Assembly (NCBI GenBank): GCA_950295325.1 | Contig: OX485809.1 | Span: forward strand, 40,393,081-40,457,080 | Direction: 5' to 3' | From: Polytrichum commune | Lineage: Eukaryota > Streptophyta > Polytrichopsida > Polytrichales > Polytrichaceae | Length of the DNA: 64,000 nt | Shown: one piece after another, positions 51,168-60,855 of the stretch | Numbering within the stretch: the stretch's first letter is position 1 | Layout of the letters: the number at the start of each line of letters is the position of its first letter | Position numbers and translations under genes: made by a program | Notes under the pieces: generated by a model | The model's database searches: none | The model's input: only the letters and a program-made list of their open reading frames with translations | What the model was told of the DNA's origin: nothing

Positions 51168-51507
51168 CCCACGGGTGTTCACCCGTGGGCCTCCTCACTC
51201 GCAACTGGTGGTGGGGTATGCCCACGGGTGTTCACCCATGGGCCTCCCCACTCCTAACTGGTGGTGGGGTTGGCCCACGGGTGAACACCCGTGGGCCTCC
51301 GCACTCCCAACTGGTGGTGGGGTATGCCCACGGGTATTCACCCGTGGCCCTCCCCACTCCTAACTGGTGGTGGGGATTGCCCACGGGTGAACACCCGTGG
51401 GCCTCCCCACTCGCAACTGGTGGTGGGGTATGCCCACGGGTGTTCACCCGTGGGCCTCCCCACTCCTAACTTGCGGTGGGGTATGCCCACGGGTGAACAC
51501 CCGTGGG
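51168..51507. repeat. Palindrome-A array 2, seven copies with 53-bp period
   Basis: Copies start at 51168 and recur on average every 53 bp to 51486, separated by spacers such as CCTCCCCACTCCTAACTGG and TGGTGGGGTATG. Central bases alternate irregularly between TT and AA, so units lie in both orientations of the near-palindrome. It lies between the leader exon at 51072 and the exon with the histone-like start. Confidence 0.95.
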
Positions 51508-51689
51508 CCTTTCCATTCTCTTGGAGGGGGCCATTTTTGGGTAGTTTTCTTTTGGCTTTCTTAGCTAACACAACATTGTTCCACCACAGGTTTATGTTTT
51601 TGAAGGTTATAGACAAGACCATGTGGTAGACAGTTGGTGTTTTATTCAGGTGCATAGAGGTGTCGCAGTGACCTCTCATTTGAATATAG

Positions 51690-54600
51690 ATGGCAAGAAC
51701 TAAGCAAACGGCTCGTAAAGGTATAACCACAATACCTATGTGCACGTCAATGTTATATGAATTCTAAAATTATGAAAATTGTACACTATGCGGAGTACTA
51801 ACACGTGCATTTTCGTCTTCAGTATCTGGGGGCGTGGGAAGAGCGGTGAACTACGATATTGAGGTGTTGGGCCCAGAGTTGCAATGGTTCATGCAGTACA
51901 GTGGTTTCGGGGAGACAACGGTCCTCTCGCTATATACGAAGACTGGGCCTAATTCCACGTGGAGGAAGTTCCTAAATGCAAAGCATGTGTTGGACATCCA
52001 AGCGGATGGGAGCCGCGTTCTGATTATGTGTAAGTCGTCAGAACGCAAGAAGGACTTCAAGGTTGCAGGATTAGTGGATACATTTTCGTATGCGGATGTG
52101 AACGAAGAACTCAACAATGAGGGAGAGAACATCCGCTCATTAAACGGTGAATTTCTCACCTATTGTATAGAATACAGCGAGACCAACAAGCATACAAGGT
52201 CCGCGGAGGAGAGATCAATCATGATCGAGCAAGACTACAAGGCTGCTCTACGGCGAGTGACGGTAATAGTTGAGGAGGCGAAGGCGGCGAGGTTGGAGGA
52301 AAATTTGAGGAAGAAGCAAATCCGAAACGGGAAGAGGAAGGATCAAGGTGAGGAACGTGCTATGTCGTCTAGGAAGAAGACAAGACCCGCCGAAGATCAT
52401 GAAATGATTGTCGAAGACACACCCGCCGAGGATGTTGTGGCGAAGAGAGGCAAGAAGAAAATTGTCGAAGATAGTCCATTTCTTGAGCTCGAGAAGATTC
52501 CGAGGCAATCAATTCATGGGCCTCCAGAAAAATCGGTTGGAGACAGATTGATGGATATGGAATTGTTTAAGAACAAGTACAACAAGGTTTGGATTTTTGG
52601 TGAAGGCGTCAATGGATTTGTAAATATTGCAAATATAGAGCGGGGCGATGCAGGGTATAACTGCCGGCCCATATCCGACGCACATTTGAGGGAGATGAAG
52701 ACATGGTTATTCAACTATGCCTTCATACCGAAGATCCATCCCAACTTCTTGACAATCGTTCCATCGGATAGGCGAAGGAAACCTACAAATTTTGAGGAGG
52801 TGAAGAACAAATCGTTCCACGTGGTGAATGGACAACACACGTTAGCAGCATGTTTGGAGTATGTGAATGATGCGGCCAGCACAGATGAGATGAAGAGGTT
52901 TTTCTCGACATGGCCCTGTAATGTGGTCTGGGCCCCTGAAGGTGATGACGACCCTCTGTTTCACTTTTCTGGTGTTCTAAACCTGGATAGTGAGTATAGG
53001 AAACATTTCCCATCATTTACGGAGTGCATTCAGCACGCCAGGAAGACGTGGATTAGGCGAGGAAGGCCTGACCGAACCGTACGCGAAAAGTCCAACAATG
53101 CGGAAGCGTTTAAGAAGTGGAAGGTATATTCCAAACTTGTGACTTTTGAATTTATCAATTGCTTGATCCCCACGGGTGTTCACCCGTGGGCCACTATGAT
53201 GCTGTTGGTGATTGATAGAAATAGAAGGAGTTGTATACATGGGGATTGATATATGGCCGCTATTTGATACAAGCATTTGTTACGTGCGTCATGTGGACGT
53301 TCCGCGTGGAGAGGGAGACCAACCTCGTCATGAAGCACGTGTTGCCCGTGTTGAGAGATGACATATGGGAGAAGTGGGAGAAGATATTCAAGGAATACGA
53401 GAGTGGCGAGTACGTGGACCCTAAGACCGGGCTTCGTATGAAAGATACGAAGGGTTTCAAACCAAGGAAGGTGGTCAAGAACGATCTGAAGCAGTTTCGA
53501 GGCTTGACAGAGATGGAGCTCGACAAGGCAGCGGATCAAATCCTCTCCGCCAAAGATGGAGAGGATTACCCTAGGCATACCTTGAAGACTGTGCGCGATT
53601 GGGCGGTGAATAGGAAGAAGAAGAATGAAACCTATATCGGAATGGCACAGTGTTTAGACCCGACCCCAATGTACATCGTCAATGTGGAGCAGAAGGAGAC
53701 TATTGATCGGAATTTGTGGAGATTGTGGAAGCGAGTGAATAACTTTGGAAAACTCCAGCGAGAACGACTTGTGGACTTGCTTGGAGCGGAGTACCTTCTT
53801 GCCGCCATGAACCCAACAAGGAAGAGACTACCTATTCCCGACCGGTTCAAAGAAGGAGTGCGAAACATACTAGGTAGCCATAATACGGAGGTTTCGCCCG
53901 CCCATGTCGTGTTGTCTATTGACAACAATTACGCGCTCAGCGGTGGGACAGTGATCGCACCAGTACTGCATGCTTACATGGACACACGTTTTCTGCCCGG
54001 AGTCTAGGCGGGAATAGGTAGTGGAGGTCGTATGATGGAGGTTGTCGACTCCACACTGCAAGGTCTTCGTCGCGCTTTTCCTGGCATTTTGGAGTCCCCC
54101 CAATTGTGGACTGTGATTTCGGAATATCCGGACCGGCATTTCATACACAATGTTCTGAAGACACACTTGCCGAGAAATGTGAGATTTTGTGACGCAGTCT
54201 ACCATGGAACCAAAGAGGAGAAAATTGCTTCTCGCGATTGCTTCTTCGAAGCAAGTGCTCTTCGTGTTACAACCTGCGTTTTTCCTAGTAGAGGCGAGGC
54301 AAGTTCGGAGGTGGCTGTGCGGCTCTGTGGAGGACGGAAGATGCTGGACGTGCATGAGCCTGGGCGATATGCACGTTATTCAGAGAAAAAGGCTTATTCC
54401 AATGAGGAGGCCAAGTCTTTATTCAAGGGGGAGTTGAGAATGCAGACCTATATAGATATCATCAAGCCTTCTTGTCTTGAGGGGTCATTTTTTCTGAATA
54501 TTTGTGGAGGCAACAAGGCGCATATAGTGGCACATGTAAGTATTGAGCATCTTCTCCCAATTGTGATATTCTGGATATACCACGTTATGTAGATGATGTC

Positions 54601-57600
54601 CTAGAGAGCCATATCCTACACCAGGTAGGAAGGCCCACGGGTGAACACCCGTGGGCCTGGACATGCACCTGCCTTATAACCCCATGTTTGATAGCTCTCC
54701 AGATTGTTATTTGTTTCCGAATCAATAAGTTGGGAATTTCACAATAACGAATTTGACATTTAATGGCTTTCTCATTCAATGGATGTGTTCAGGCCTTGGG
54801 TATGAAGGTAGTGAATATTGTGCCCGTGGAGATGGTGGAGGTGGCGAAGACAAAAATGATTTCCGCACTTGACTGGAGCCTACAAAGGTGGAATGAAGAA
54901 GGTAAAATCGCTGCCCGAGACCCGGAAGAAGAAGGAGAAGATGATATCGATATTGAATCGATTATTGAACGCGCATTGCGTCGCAAGCCTGTCAATGATG
55001 CTCCCCTGGAGGAGGAAGAGGATGAAGAGGATGAAGAGGAGGCGGTGAATGAAGACAACCCAGTTATTAACCTAGGGGAGTCTGAAAAGGAAGTGGAAGA
55101 GGAAGAGCAAGAGGAAGAGCAAGAGCAAGAGCAAGAGGATGCTGTGGCCGTTAACGCCGCAATGGCGGACGCCATGGCGGAGCTCCTCTCGGAGGCCGAG
55201 GAGGAGGCCTTTAATTTCAAAACTTCAATGGTGATTCAGGAGGACATGCCACAGGTCGAGGTTCCCCACGGGTGTTCACCCGTGGGGGGTGTGGAGGGGG
55301 AGAGGTTGGGGGAGGCGGTGGGGCAGGAAGTTGTTCATAGGGAGCCTGAGCATAGTGTTAATATCGCGGTGGGATCTTTCTCGTCTGGGATCCCATCTAC
55401 ACCCGGACGTGGGTTTGTTGAAGTTGATACTTCTACACGAAATGAAGAACAAGCAGATGTTCGTCCTATGGGAGAATCCGAGGAGGAAGAGCGTCCACGG
55501 TCCGCGGAAGAGCCTCAATTGGAGGCTAATCCTGGCAGAAGGTCTACATCGAGACCATCTGCAAGGAAGAAGGTGAAAGCTCCCCGAAGGGGGAGGTCAT
55601 CTCTACGTCCCCCTAGAGTTGTAGAACTTTCTCGATCTGCGGAGGCCATGGATCATTCTAGTCTTGAACGCGAGGTTGAATTTGGCGAAGTAGCGGATGT
55701 GGAGGATGAACTTGTGGACGTAATCATGTCTGAAGCTGCGCATGACGAAGGTGTGAGCACGGATTTGAACGTCAGCTCACCTGTGGAGGAGGTCGCCGCT
55801 GCCGTGCTCGAAGTCCTAGGCCAAGGACGAATACACAGAGATTCCCCTGGTGTTGTGGTTGCAGAGGAGCCCACAGCTAGTGAAGCAGAGGTGATCATGC
55901 GAAAACAAGTCATATGCTTGGATAGTGATGATGATATGCCCGAGAAATGTGTGGAACTAGACGTGAGGGTGAAGGTTAGAGATCGAGTTCCACATCGGGT
56001 TCGGGGGACGTTTGCGGACTACATGACGGACGATTCCGAGGACGAAGACTATGGGATGCCAGGGTACAACAGAGTTAAACTCAACTTTGTTGATTACCCT
56101 CACCCTATGCTTGCTTCGAGACCCGACACGGGCAAGGAATCGGATGGGAAGGAGAAGGTGCATTTTGCACCATTTGTGGACAAATTTTTGGCAGAGGTTC
56201 CCGAGAACGTGCGATTGAATCTTGCGCATTTATACAAGTCGTATGACTATCACAAGATGTTCGCTTATCTCTCCACTCCAGCGTTTTGTGAAGCAGTGAA
56301 GGTGAAACATGTTCTACATGCCGCTTCATTGAAGAAAATGAGAAAGAGATGGACCGCGTTTGAAGCTCCAAAACATCGTGGAGGACGAGGTCAATTCCCG
56401 GGATCCTCCGCCGCTCAAGCTGGCAGTGTTGTGGATTCTACCATGGAGATCATCGACGTCAGTGAAGTGCCAGATTCTCCAAGGAGGGATGTCCATGTTG
56501 GCCCTGTTGCTGAGGGTCAACCGTCTTCCTCCAATTTGGTTGCGGCAGAACGGGAGGTCATTCCCCCGAGTTCTCATGACGACCCTGCACTCCTAGACCG
56601 AGCTCCAGGTATCATATATGGTGTTATTTGATTGGAATTGGTCCCACGGGTGTTCACCCGTGGGTCCCCTGGTTTGTAGTTTACAATTTCCACGCAAATT
56701 GTTAGATCATGTCCAATACTTGATTGATATTTTGCCCACGGGTGTTCACCCGTGGGAGAGTATGGTTTTCAGCATGTGGATCTCATAAGTTATGTGTTGA
56801 TGTGGTCACAGGTCCTACAGCCACGGCCGAATTACCTCCTTCGGTACGATGTTCTCCCCTAGCTCGCAAAACTAATCAATAAATGTGCAAGCATTATTTT
56901 CTATTGCGGATGCATACATATGTCAACCCAATCTGTTGTTTCCTAGTCGAGAAATATCCATTAGAATCTATTGTTTCCTTAGATTAAAAACCTTTAGAAT
57001 GACTTGAGATTTTGTCATCGCCAGATACTCACCTCTCCAAGCACTGTTGTCCATCGGAGAGAGAAGATATGGTTAGTGCTGGATGTCAACGGGATCCTTG
57101 TGAGATCAACAAAGTGCGACAATGTCAACACCAGGAAGTCTCTTGAATCACAATATAGCCCCCTTATAACTGGGGAGTTGGCTCCCCTCTTTCTCCCATA
57201 TAGTGCCTTAATACCTAGGAAAGGACTGGGACGCTTTCTGCGTTTTGTTCTTTCGAACTTCCATGTTGTCATCTGGTCGTCGAAGCTCATGAAGAATCTC
57301 CAGCCAATTGTGCGACACTTCTTCAAAGGGTGTAGACATCCAGAGTATGTAATTGGGCAAGAACTATGTGACACTCTGAAGGATGAGAGAGGACAAGTTC
57401 TTCCTAGTCCTATGAATTCCGATTCAAGCTTCTTCGTGAAAGACCTGAGCGCATTTTTTGAGTGGAGCCGGACACATCCTCTGCCGCACATGAAGCAACC
57501 CTCTCATAGGACCACACTACTTGTTGATGACTCCCCTTACAAATGCATCCCAAACCCTCCTGGGAGCTACGTCAACCCTCCCCCATTTCTGTCGAACCAA

Positions 57601-57789
57601 AGCTTGGACACTCTGCATAATTACCTACAAAGGCTCTTGAGTTCTGAACAATATGTGCCAGATTTTGTGGGGAGCAACCCTTATCCATTAGGCCAGGGAC
57701 CCTTCAATCTAGAGTTGCCAAATTCTCAGATTTATAAGCAATCATTAGCTAGACATACAAGTCTGAAATCTGCCCGTATGGTCCCATAG
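51690..57789 (+). CDS. Composite gene 1: H3-tail mimic, ParB-like, DNA methyltransferase-like, FCP1-like
   Basis: Six exons join in phase: 51690-51720, 51823-53123, 53225-54535, 54793-56608, 56812-56843 and 57025-57789, giving 1751 codons plus stop. Residues 1-10 are MARTKQTARK, identical to histone H3 with its initiator Met, then VSGG. Residues 288-350 are ParB-like (GYNCRPISDAHLREMKTW ... VNGQHTLAACLEYV). A beta-class methyltransferase-like region follows, with motif IV as VVLSIDNNYAL (677-680 is DNNY, not DPPY) and a motif I-like LNICGGNKAHIVAH/ALGMKVVNIVPVEMVEVA at about 868-898. Then come an acidic stretch, HGCSPVG from an exonic palindrome (about 1040), VICLDSDDD (1254) and, from 1517, an FCP1/HAD-like domain (LVLDVNGILV, VVIWSSK, VDDSP) with Asn at the second catalytic Asp. 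TAG at 54005-54007 (codon 705) interrupts exon 3. Domain joins rest on splice phase; two adjacent genes are the alternative. Confidence 0.68.
53169..53190. repeat. Palindrome A in intron 2 of composite gene 1
   Basis: Full arms CCCACGGGTG / CACCCGTGGG around TT, in the 101-bp intron 53124-53224. Confidence 0.92.
54005..54007 (+). other. In-frame TAG in exon 3 of composite gene 1
   Basis: The frame is open for about 780 bases before and 528 bases after this TAG, up to a good donor, and both sides belong to one methyltransferase-like domain. It is therefore a premature stop in this copy, consistent with a C-to-T or G-to-A change. Readthrough or recoding cannot be judged from DNA. Confidence 0.8.
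54634..54655. repeat. Palindrome A in intron 3 of composite gene 1
   Basis: Full arms around AA, within intron 54536-54792. Confidence 0.92.
55265..55286 (+). repeat. Palindrome A inside a coding exon
   Basis: Full arms around TT within exon 4 of composite gene 1. Its 22 bases are read in frame as part of VPHGCSPVGGV, in a poorly conserved-looking acidic linker, and the frame stays open on both sides. No splice sites flank it closely enough to remove it. Confidence 0.88.
56643..56756. repeat. Two palindrome-A copies in intron 4 of composite gene 1
   Basis: Copies at 56643-56664 and 56735-56756, both with TT centres, fill much of the 203-bp intron 56609-56811. Confidence 0.92.
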
Positions 57790-58025
57790 GCGCAGATGTC
57801 TGTGTAGATCCCTTGTTGGGGCCGCAACTCGCTCGTACATTGTATGTGAAATAAGTGGAACTAAAACTTTTTGGACTTTTTGGAAGTTGCTCTGGTTTTG
57901 TGGACTTATTTCATGCAAACATGATATGGTGATGAATGTATGCCACTCGGATTCTACTACCTTGCAACACTGTTGTGTTAGAGAAGTTTCGACTATTTAC
58001 AACCACATTGAACGTTTGGCATTAT

Positions 58026-58046
58026 CCCACGGGTGTTCACCCGTGG
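58026..58046. repeat. Palindrome A downstream of composite gene 1
   Basis: Full left arm and a right arm lacking its last G, TT centre, about 240 bp after the stop of composite gene 1. Confidence 0.88.
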
Positions 58047-58258
58047 CAATGTGGTGGTTGATTCAATGAATGTACCAGAACACTTGGACAATGTTAGTTG
58101 ACAACTTGGGAGTTTGGGTTGTTATGGGGAACATTAATATGTAGGACTTAGTCGGCTATAATTCAATTATTTTTGCACATGTTCATCTTGCACCCACTGG
58201 CTCCTCTTGCACATAATGTCCTGCTTCCATGGAATCTTATGTTCTTGTACCATAACAG

Positions 58259-58819
58259 CATTCCCCATTTCCAACGCGACCTAAGAACTATATTGCCACT
58301 CCACCTCGCGGACACCGTCCTCCGGATGCTAACGCCGACTTCGCCGAAGTGACATCTCCATGCCCTAAGGTAATTTATTTTCCACATGAATCTCATTTTT
58401 TGTGGTTGTGTTTCGTCCTGGGGATTCTAATATCATTTTGGCCTATGTTGTGTTAGACACATATGCTCCAAACAAGCGATGTTGCGCTTGCGGTGGCTGT
58501 TCCGGTCGCGGTCGTGGTTGCAGCTCCGGTCACACGCGCTCATGTGAAGAGACACCTTTCTCTCCAAACCACACAGCCTAGTGAGCCCACGGGCTCGGGA
58601 AATAGTTCTGGATGTTGGAGGTGTAGTTCACCCAATACCACCTCATCCATGTCTGATTACATGGCTGCAAGGGTGAAACAACTTCGAGAAGCTACAGCTT
58701 TGACGGCGGAGAAAAAACGGCTTGAAGAACTCAAGCGCAAGCAATGTAGTGTAGCTCAAAGGATACCCCATGACAAGATGTTGAAAATGATTACTGATTC
58801 ATACTCCTCTTGTAGATAG
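58259..58819 (+). CDS. Small two-exon ORF of unknown function near the right end of the A-element
   Basis: Exons 58259-58369 and 58457-58819 have AG and GT borders and join in phase 0 to give about 157 open codons to a stop. No clear start codon was found upstream, so it may be 3' exons of composite gene 1 by alternative splicing, or a separate gene. The second half contains a charged helix-like stretch (MSDYMAARVKQLREATALTAEKKRLEELKRK) given here by its core VKQLREATALTAEKKRLEEL, likely a coiled coil. In another frame, exon 2 starts with a Cys-rich run (CCACGGCSGRGRGC). Confidence 0.4.
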
Positions 58820-58844
58820 CCGGACCTTTATGGTTATAGATTGT

Positions 58845-59382
58845 CTACGGGTGTTCACCCATGGATACAACAATTCATCTACTTTGTGACATATTTTGTT
58901 CACACTGTGCCAATTTTTATCAAATCCAAATGATGTTTTGACCCTTAGTTGTGTAGTCGGGTATGACTTGTAGACCTTCCTGCAAGTGTTATGGATCTTG
59001 CATCGTGTGTTGCATGCCGTTGGTTGGTCACGGGCGTTCACCCGTGGTTGGATGTTTTTGTATTAAGTGCCCATGATGGTTTTTATGATTACACCCATTA
59101 TATTTGCATACATTTGTTCACATGCGCATGGTTGTTCCTTAGTGGTGTCGACTTATGTTGTGTTATGGATATAGGTTCATTTGTTGCGGGGTGTTGGTTG
59201 GTCACGAGTGAACACCCGTGGTTACAAGTGGGCTAAGTTTCACTTTCGGCAAGTACAAGGCATTCATCTCACTTATATATATACACCAATGTGCATGAAA
59301 TAGTGTGTTAGTCTATCTCAATGACCTTCCTCTTGTTCTAAACCTTGTCAATGATGGCAATTCACGGGTATTTACCCGTGAA
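58845..59382. repeat. Four diverged palindrome-A copies near the right end
   Basis: Copies at 58845-58864, 59029-59047, 59203-59220 and 59361-59382. The last (TTCACGGGTA, a short centre, then TACCCGTGAA) has changed outer arms but keeps the symmetry, which suggests the palindromic form has been kept while bases changed. Confidence 0.8.
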
Positions 59383-59439
59383 GCACGTTCCCAATGCACG
59401 TTCCCATCGGTACGAATTGTCTCATAATGGTCCAATTGG

Positions 59440-59459
59440 CTCATTTTAGTTAATATCCC
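59440..59459 (-). repeat. A-element right terminal inverted repeat
   Basis: Exact reverse complement of the left 20-bp end. Just inside lie TTGGTCC-like and TGGGAACGT motifs matching the left end in inverted order. Confidence 0.88.
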
Positions 59460-60742
59460 CATATAGCCTCCACGGTTTAATACCTTTCCAGTTCTAAATC
59501 AACCATTTAGATCTTGCAACTCTTAATTAAATAACCACCCTTTGTTTGGTCAAGATGAATTCATGTTGTAGTTTGATGCGTTTTAATCAATGTGAAATCA
59601 GTGGACAAATAAATTTAGAAGTGTGTGCTGGTATGTGGGAAATAATCAATTACATTGGGAATGGATTTCATCATCGGAGTTTAATCTGTATCAGAAAATG
59701 GCTGTAATCTAAACTTTGCAAAAAAATCGTTCAAGCTTGGTGAGGGTTGTCCATTCAAGGTATTAATGGTGTAGATCCAATGAATTTTGGAGGAACGTGC
59801 AAGAAATGGCTGTCACTTGAACTTTGCACAGGAAAATAAATGGACCTCATATGGGTGCCAGACTTGATTTTGTTTTCTTCCTTCATCTCACAACATCTCT
59901 AATACTGTTGGATGCAATTTGCATATCACTTGATTACCCACATTATGTACACTTGCAGACGCTTGCTGGAAATTCACTTGAAAGTAGGCTAGACTTTGAG
60001 AGGTATTTACCAGTGTTGGGCAGGTATATGACTTTGTTAATAACCTCAGGCTTTCTGTGAGTACAGGCCTTTATCTACATTGCTTCTTTCTCTCGATTCT
60101 GTGATCTGAAAGACCGTCCTCGCGAAGTTGATCGATAGGGGAATGCACAGATTTCTGATATGCGGTGGAGCGGTTGTTGGATTAGGTTCCTCGTGGTTCA
60201 ATCTTGTGAATTGGCTCAAATTGGTGATGTCTTGGACTAATCCGGCTGCTGCTTGAATGACTACAGAGCTTGCTGGAAGAAGGTGAGGAGATGACTGTTG
60301 TTGGGCACGTCAAGGAGAAGAAATTCCTTCGTCTCAGGCGCTCCTTGTGAGGGCCACAGGGAAATTGCCTAGTGTTATTCTAGTAATTAGGATAAGTGGT
60401 GCAAGGCTGCAGCTGCATGAAGCTTAATTCCATTAGAATGTTACTTTAGAGATGCACATGATCATGCTTGGCTACCTGTAGAAGGGACTGCTGTCACAGT
60501 GGTATTAAAGGTGGGGATGCAAAAAGCAAACTCTATGTATGAGCAAAGCATTTGTAAATGCTCTTGAGAAAGTGAAAATCAATAAAGAAAAGGTGTTTTA
60601 CACACCACTTGTGATCAAGTCAGCTGAGAAATGGAGGTAAGGGGTGACCAATTGAAGTTTAGTTGGTGAGGGAGGACGCCCCCCACCCAGCAGATTTTCA
60701 CTCGTCAGGCACCTCGGTTGCGGCTTCGTGGACAATTTGCTC
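59460..60742. other. Presumed intron or flank of the outer element, right of the A-element
   Basis: No gene is recognised. The stretch is ordinary AT-rich DNA with short frames only, ending at the single palindrome-B copy. Confidence 0.4.
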
Positions 60743-60766
60743 CAATCCCACGGATCCATGGGATTA
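60743..60766. repeat. Isolated palindrome-B copy
   Basis: Matches the palindrome of the 37.4-38.3 kb array with two changes, including CCATGG for CCGTGG. It is the only B copy outside that array, and lies about 90 bp before exon 60856 of ParB-methyltransferase gene 2. Confidence 0.9.
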
Positions 60767-60855
60767 AGAGATATGGTCAAATTTTCACAATTTCTTTGCT
60801 GCTTCATCTCATTAGTCTTTCATTTTGTTAATGCCATTTGTTTCTCTCTATGTAG

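Larger units (their letters stand above)
39978..59459. mobile_element. A-element: 19.5-kb TIR transposon with DUF7869 and ParB-methyltransferase genes
   Basis: The left end GGGATATTAACTAAAATGAG (39978-39997) is repeated exactly and inverted at 59440-59459. The similarity continues imperfectly inwards: both ends next read (A/C)CAA(A/T)TGG(T/A)CC and later share GATGGGAACGT. All copies of palindrome A in the window fall inside these limits. The cargo is a minus-strand DUF7869 gene near the left end and a plus-strand composite gene toward the right end. Target duplication is unclear; ATA adjoins both ends but is too short to prove anything. The element appears to sit in an intron of ParB-methyltransferase gene 2. 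Size, paired ends and cargo together make a transposon the simplest reading; transposition itself is inferred. Confidence 0.82.

Noticed and set aside
51168..51507. Bacterial parS centromere sites because of the adjacent ParB-like gene
   Set aside because: The palindromes do not match the parS consensus, and the ParB similarity covers the nuclease/Srx-type part rather than a recognisable HTH. Only a weaker binding-site idea is kept as an inference.
51142..51745. Frames with repeated TGVHPWA / RVFTRGPPHS units
   Set aside because: Translations of palindrome-A array 2 within the leader intron of composite gene 1, not proteins.
39970..59466. A defined target-site duplication for the A-element
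   Set aside because: Only ATA adjoins both ends, and the exact outer border is uncertain by a base or two, so it cannot be claimed.
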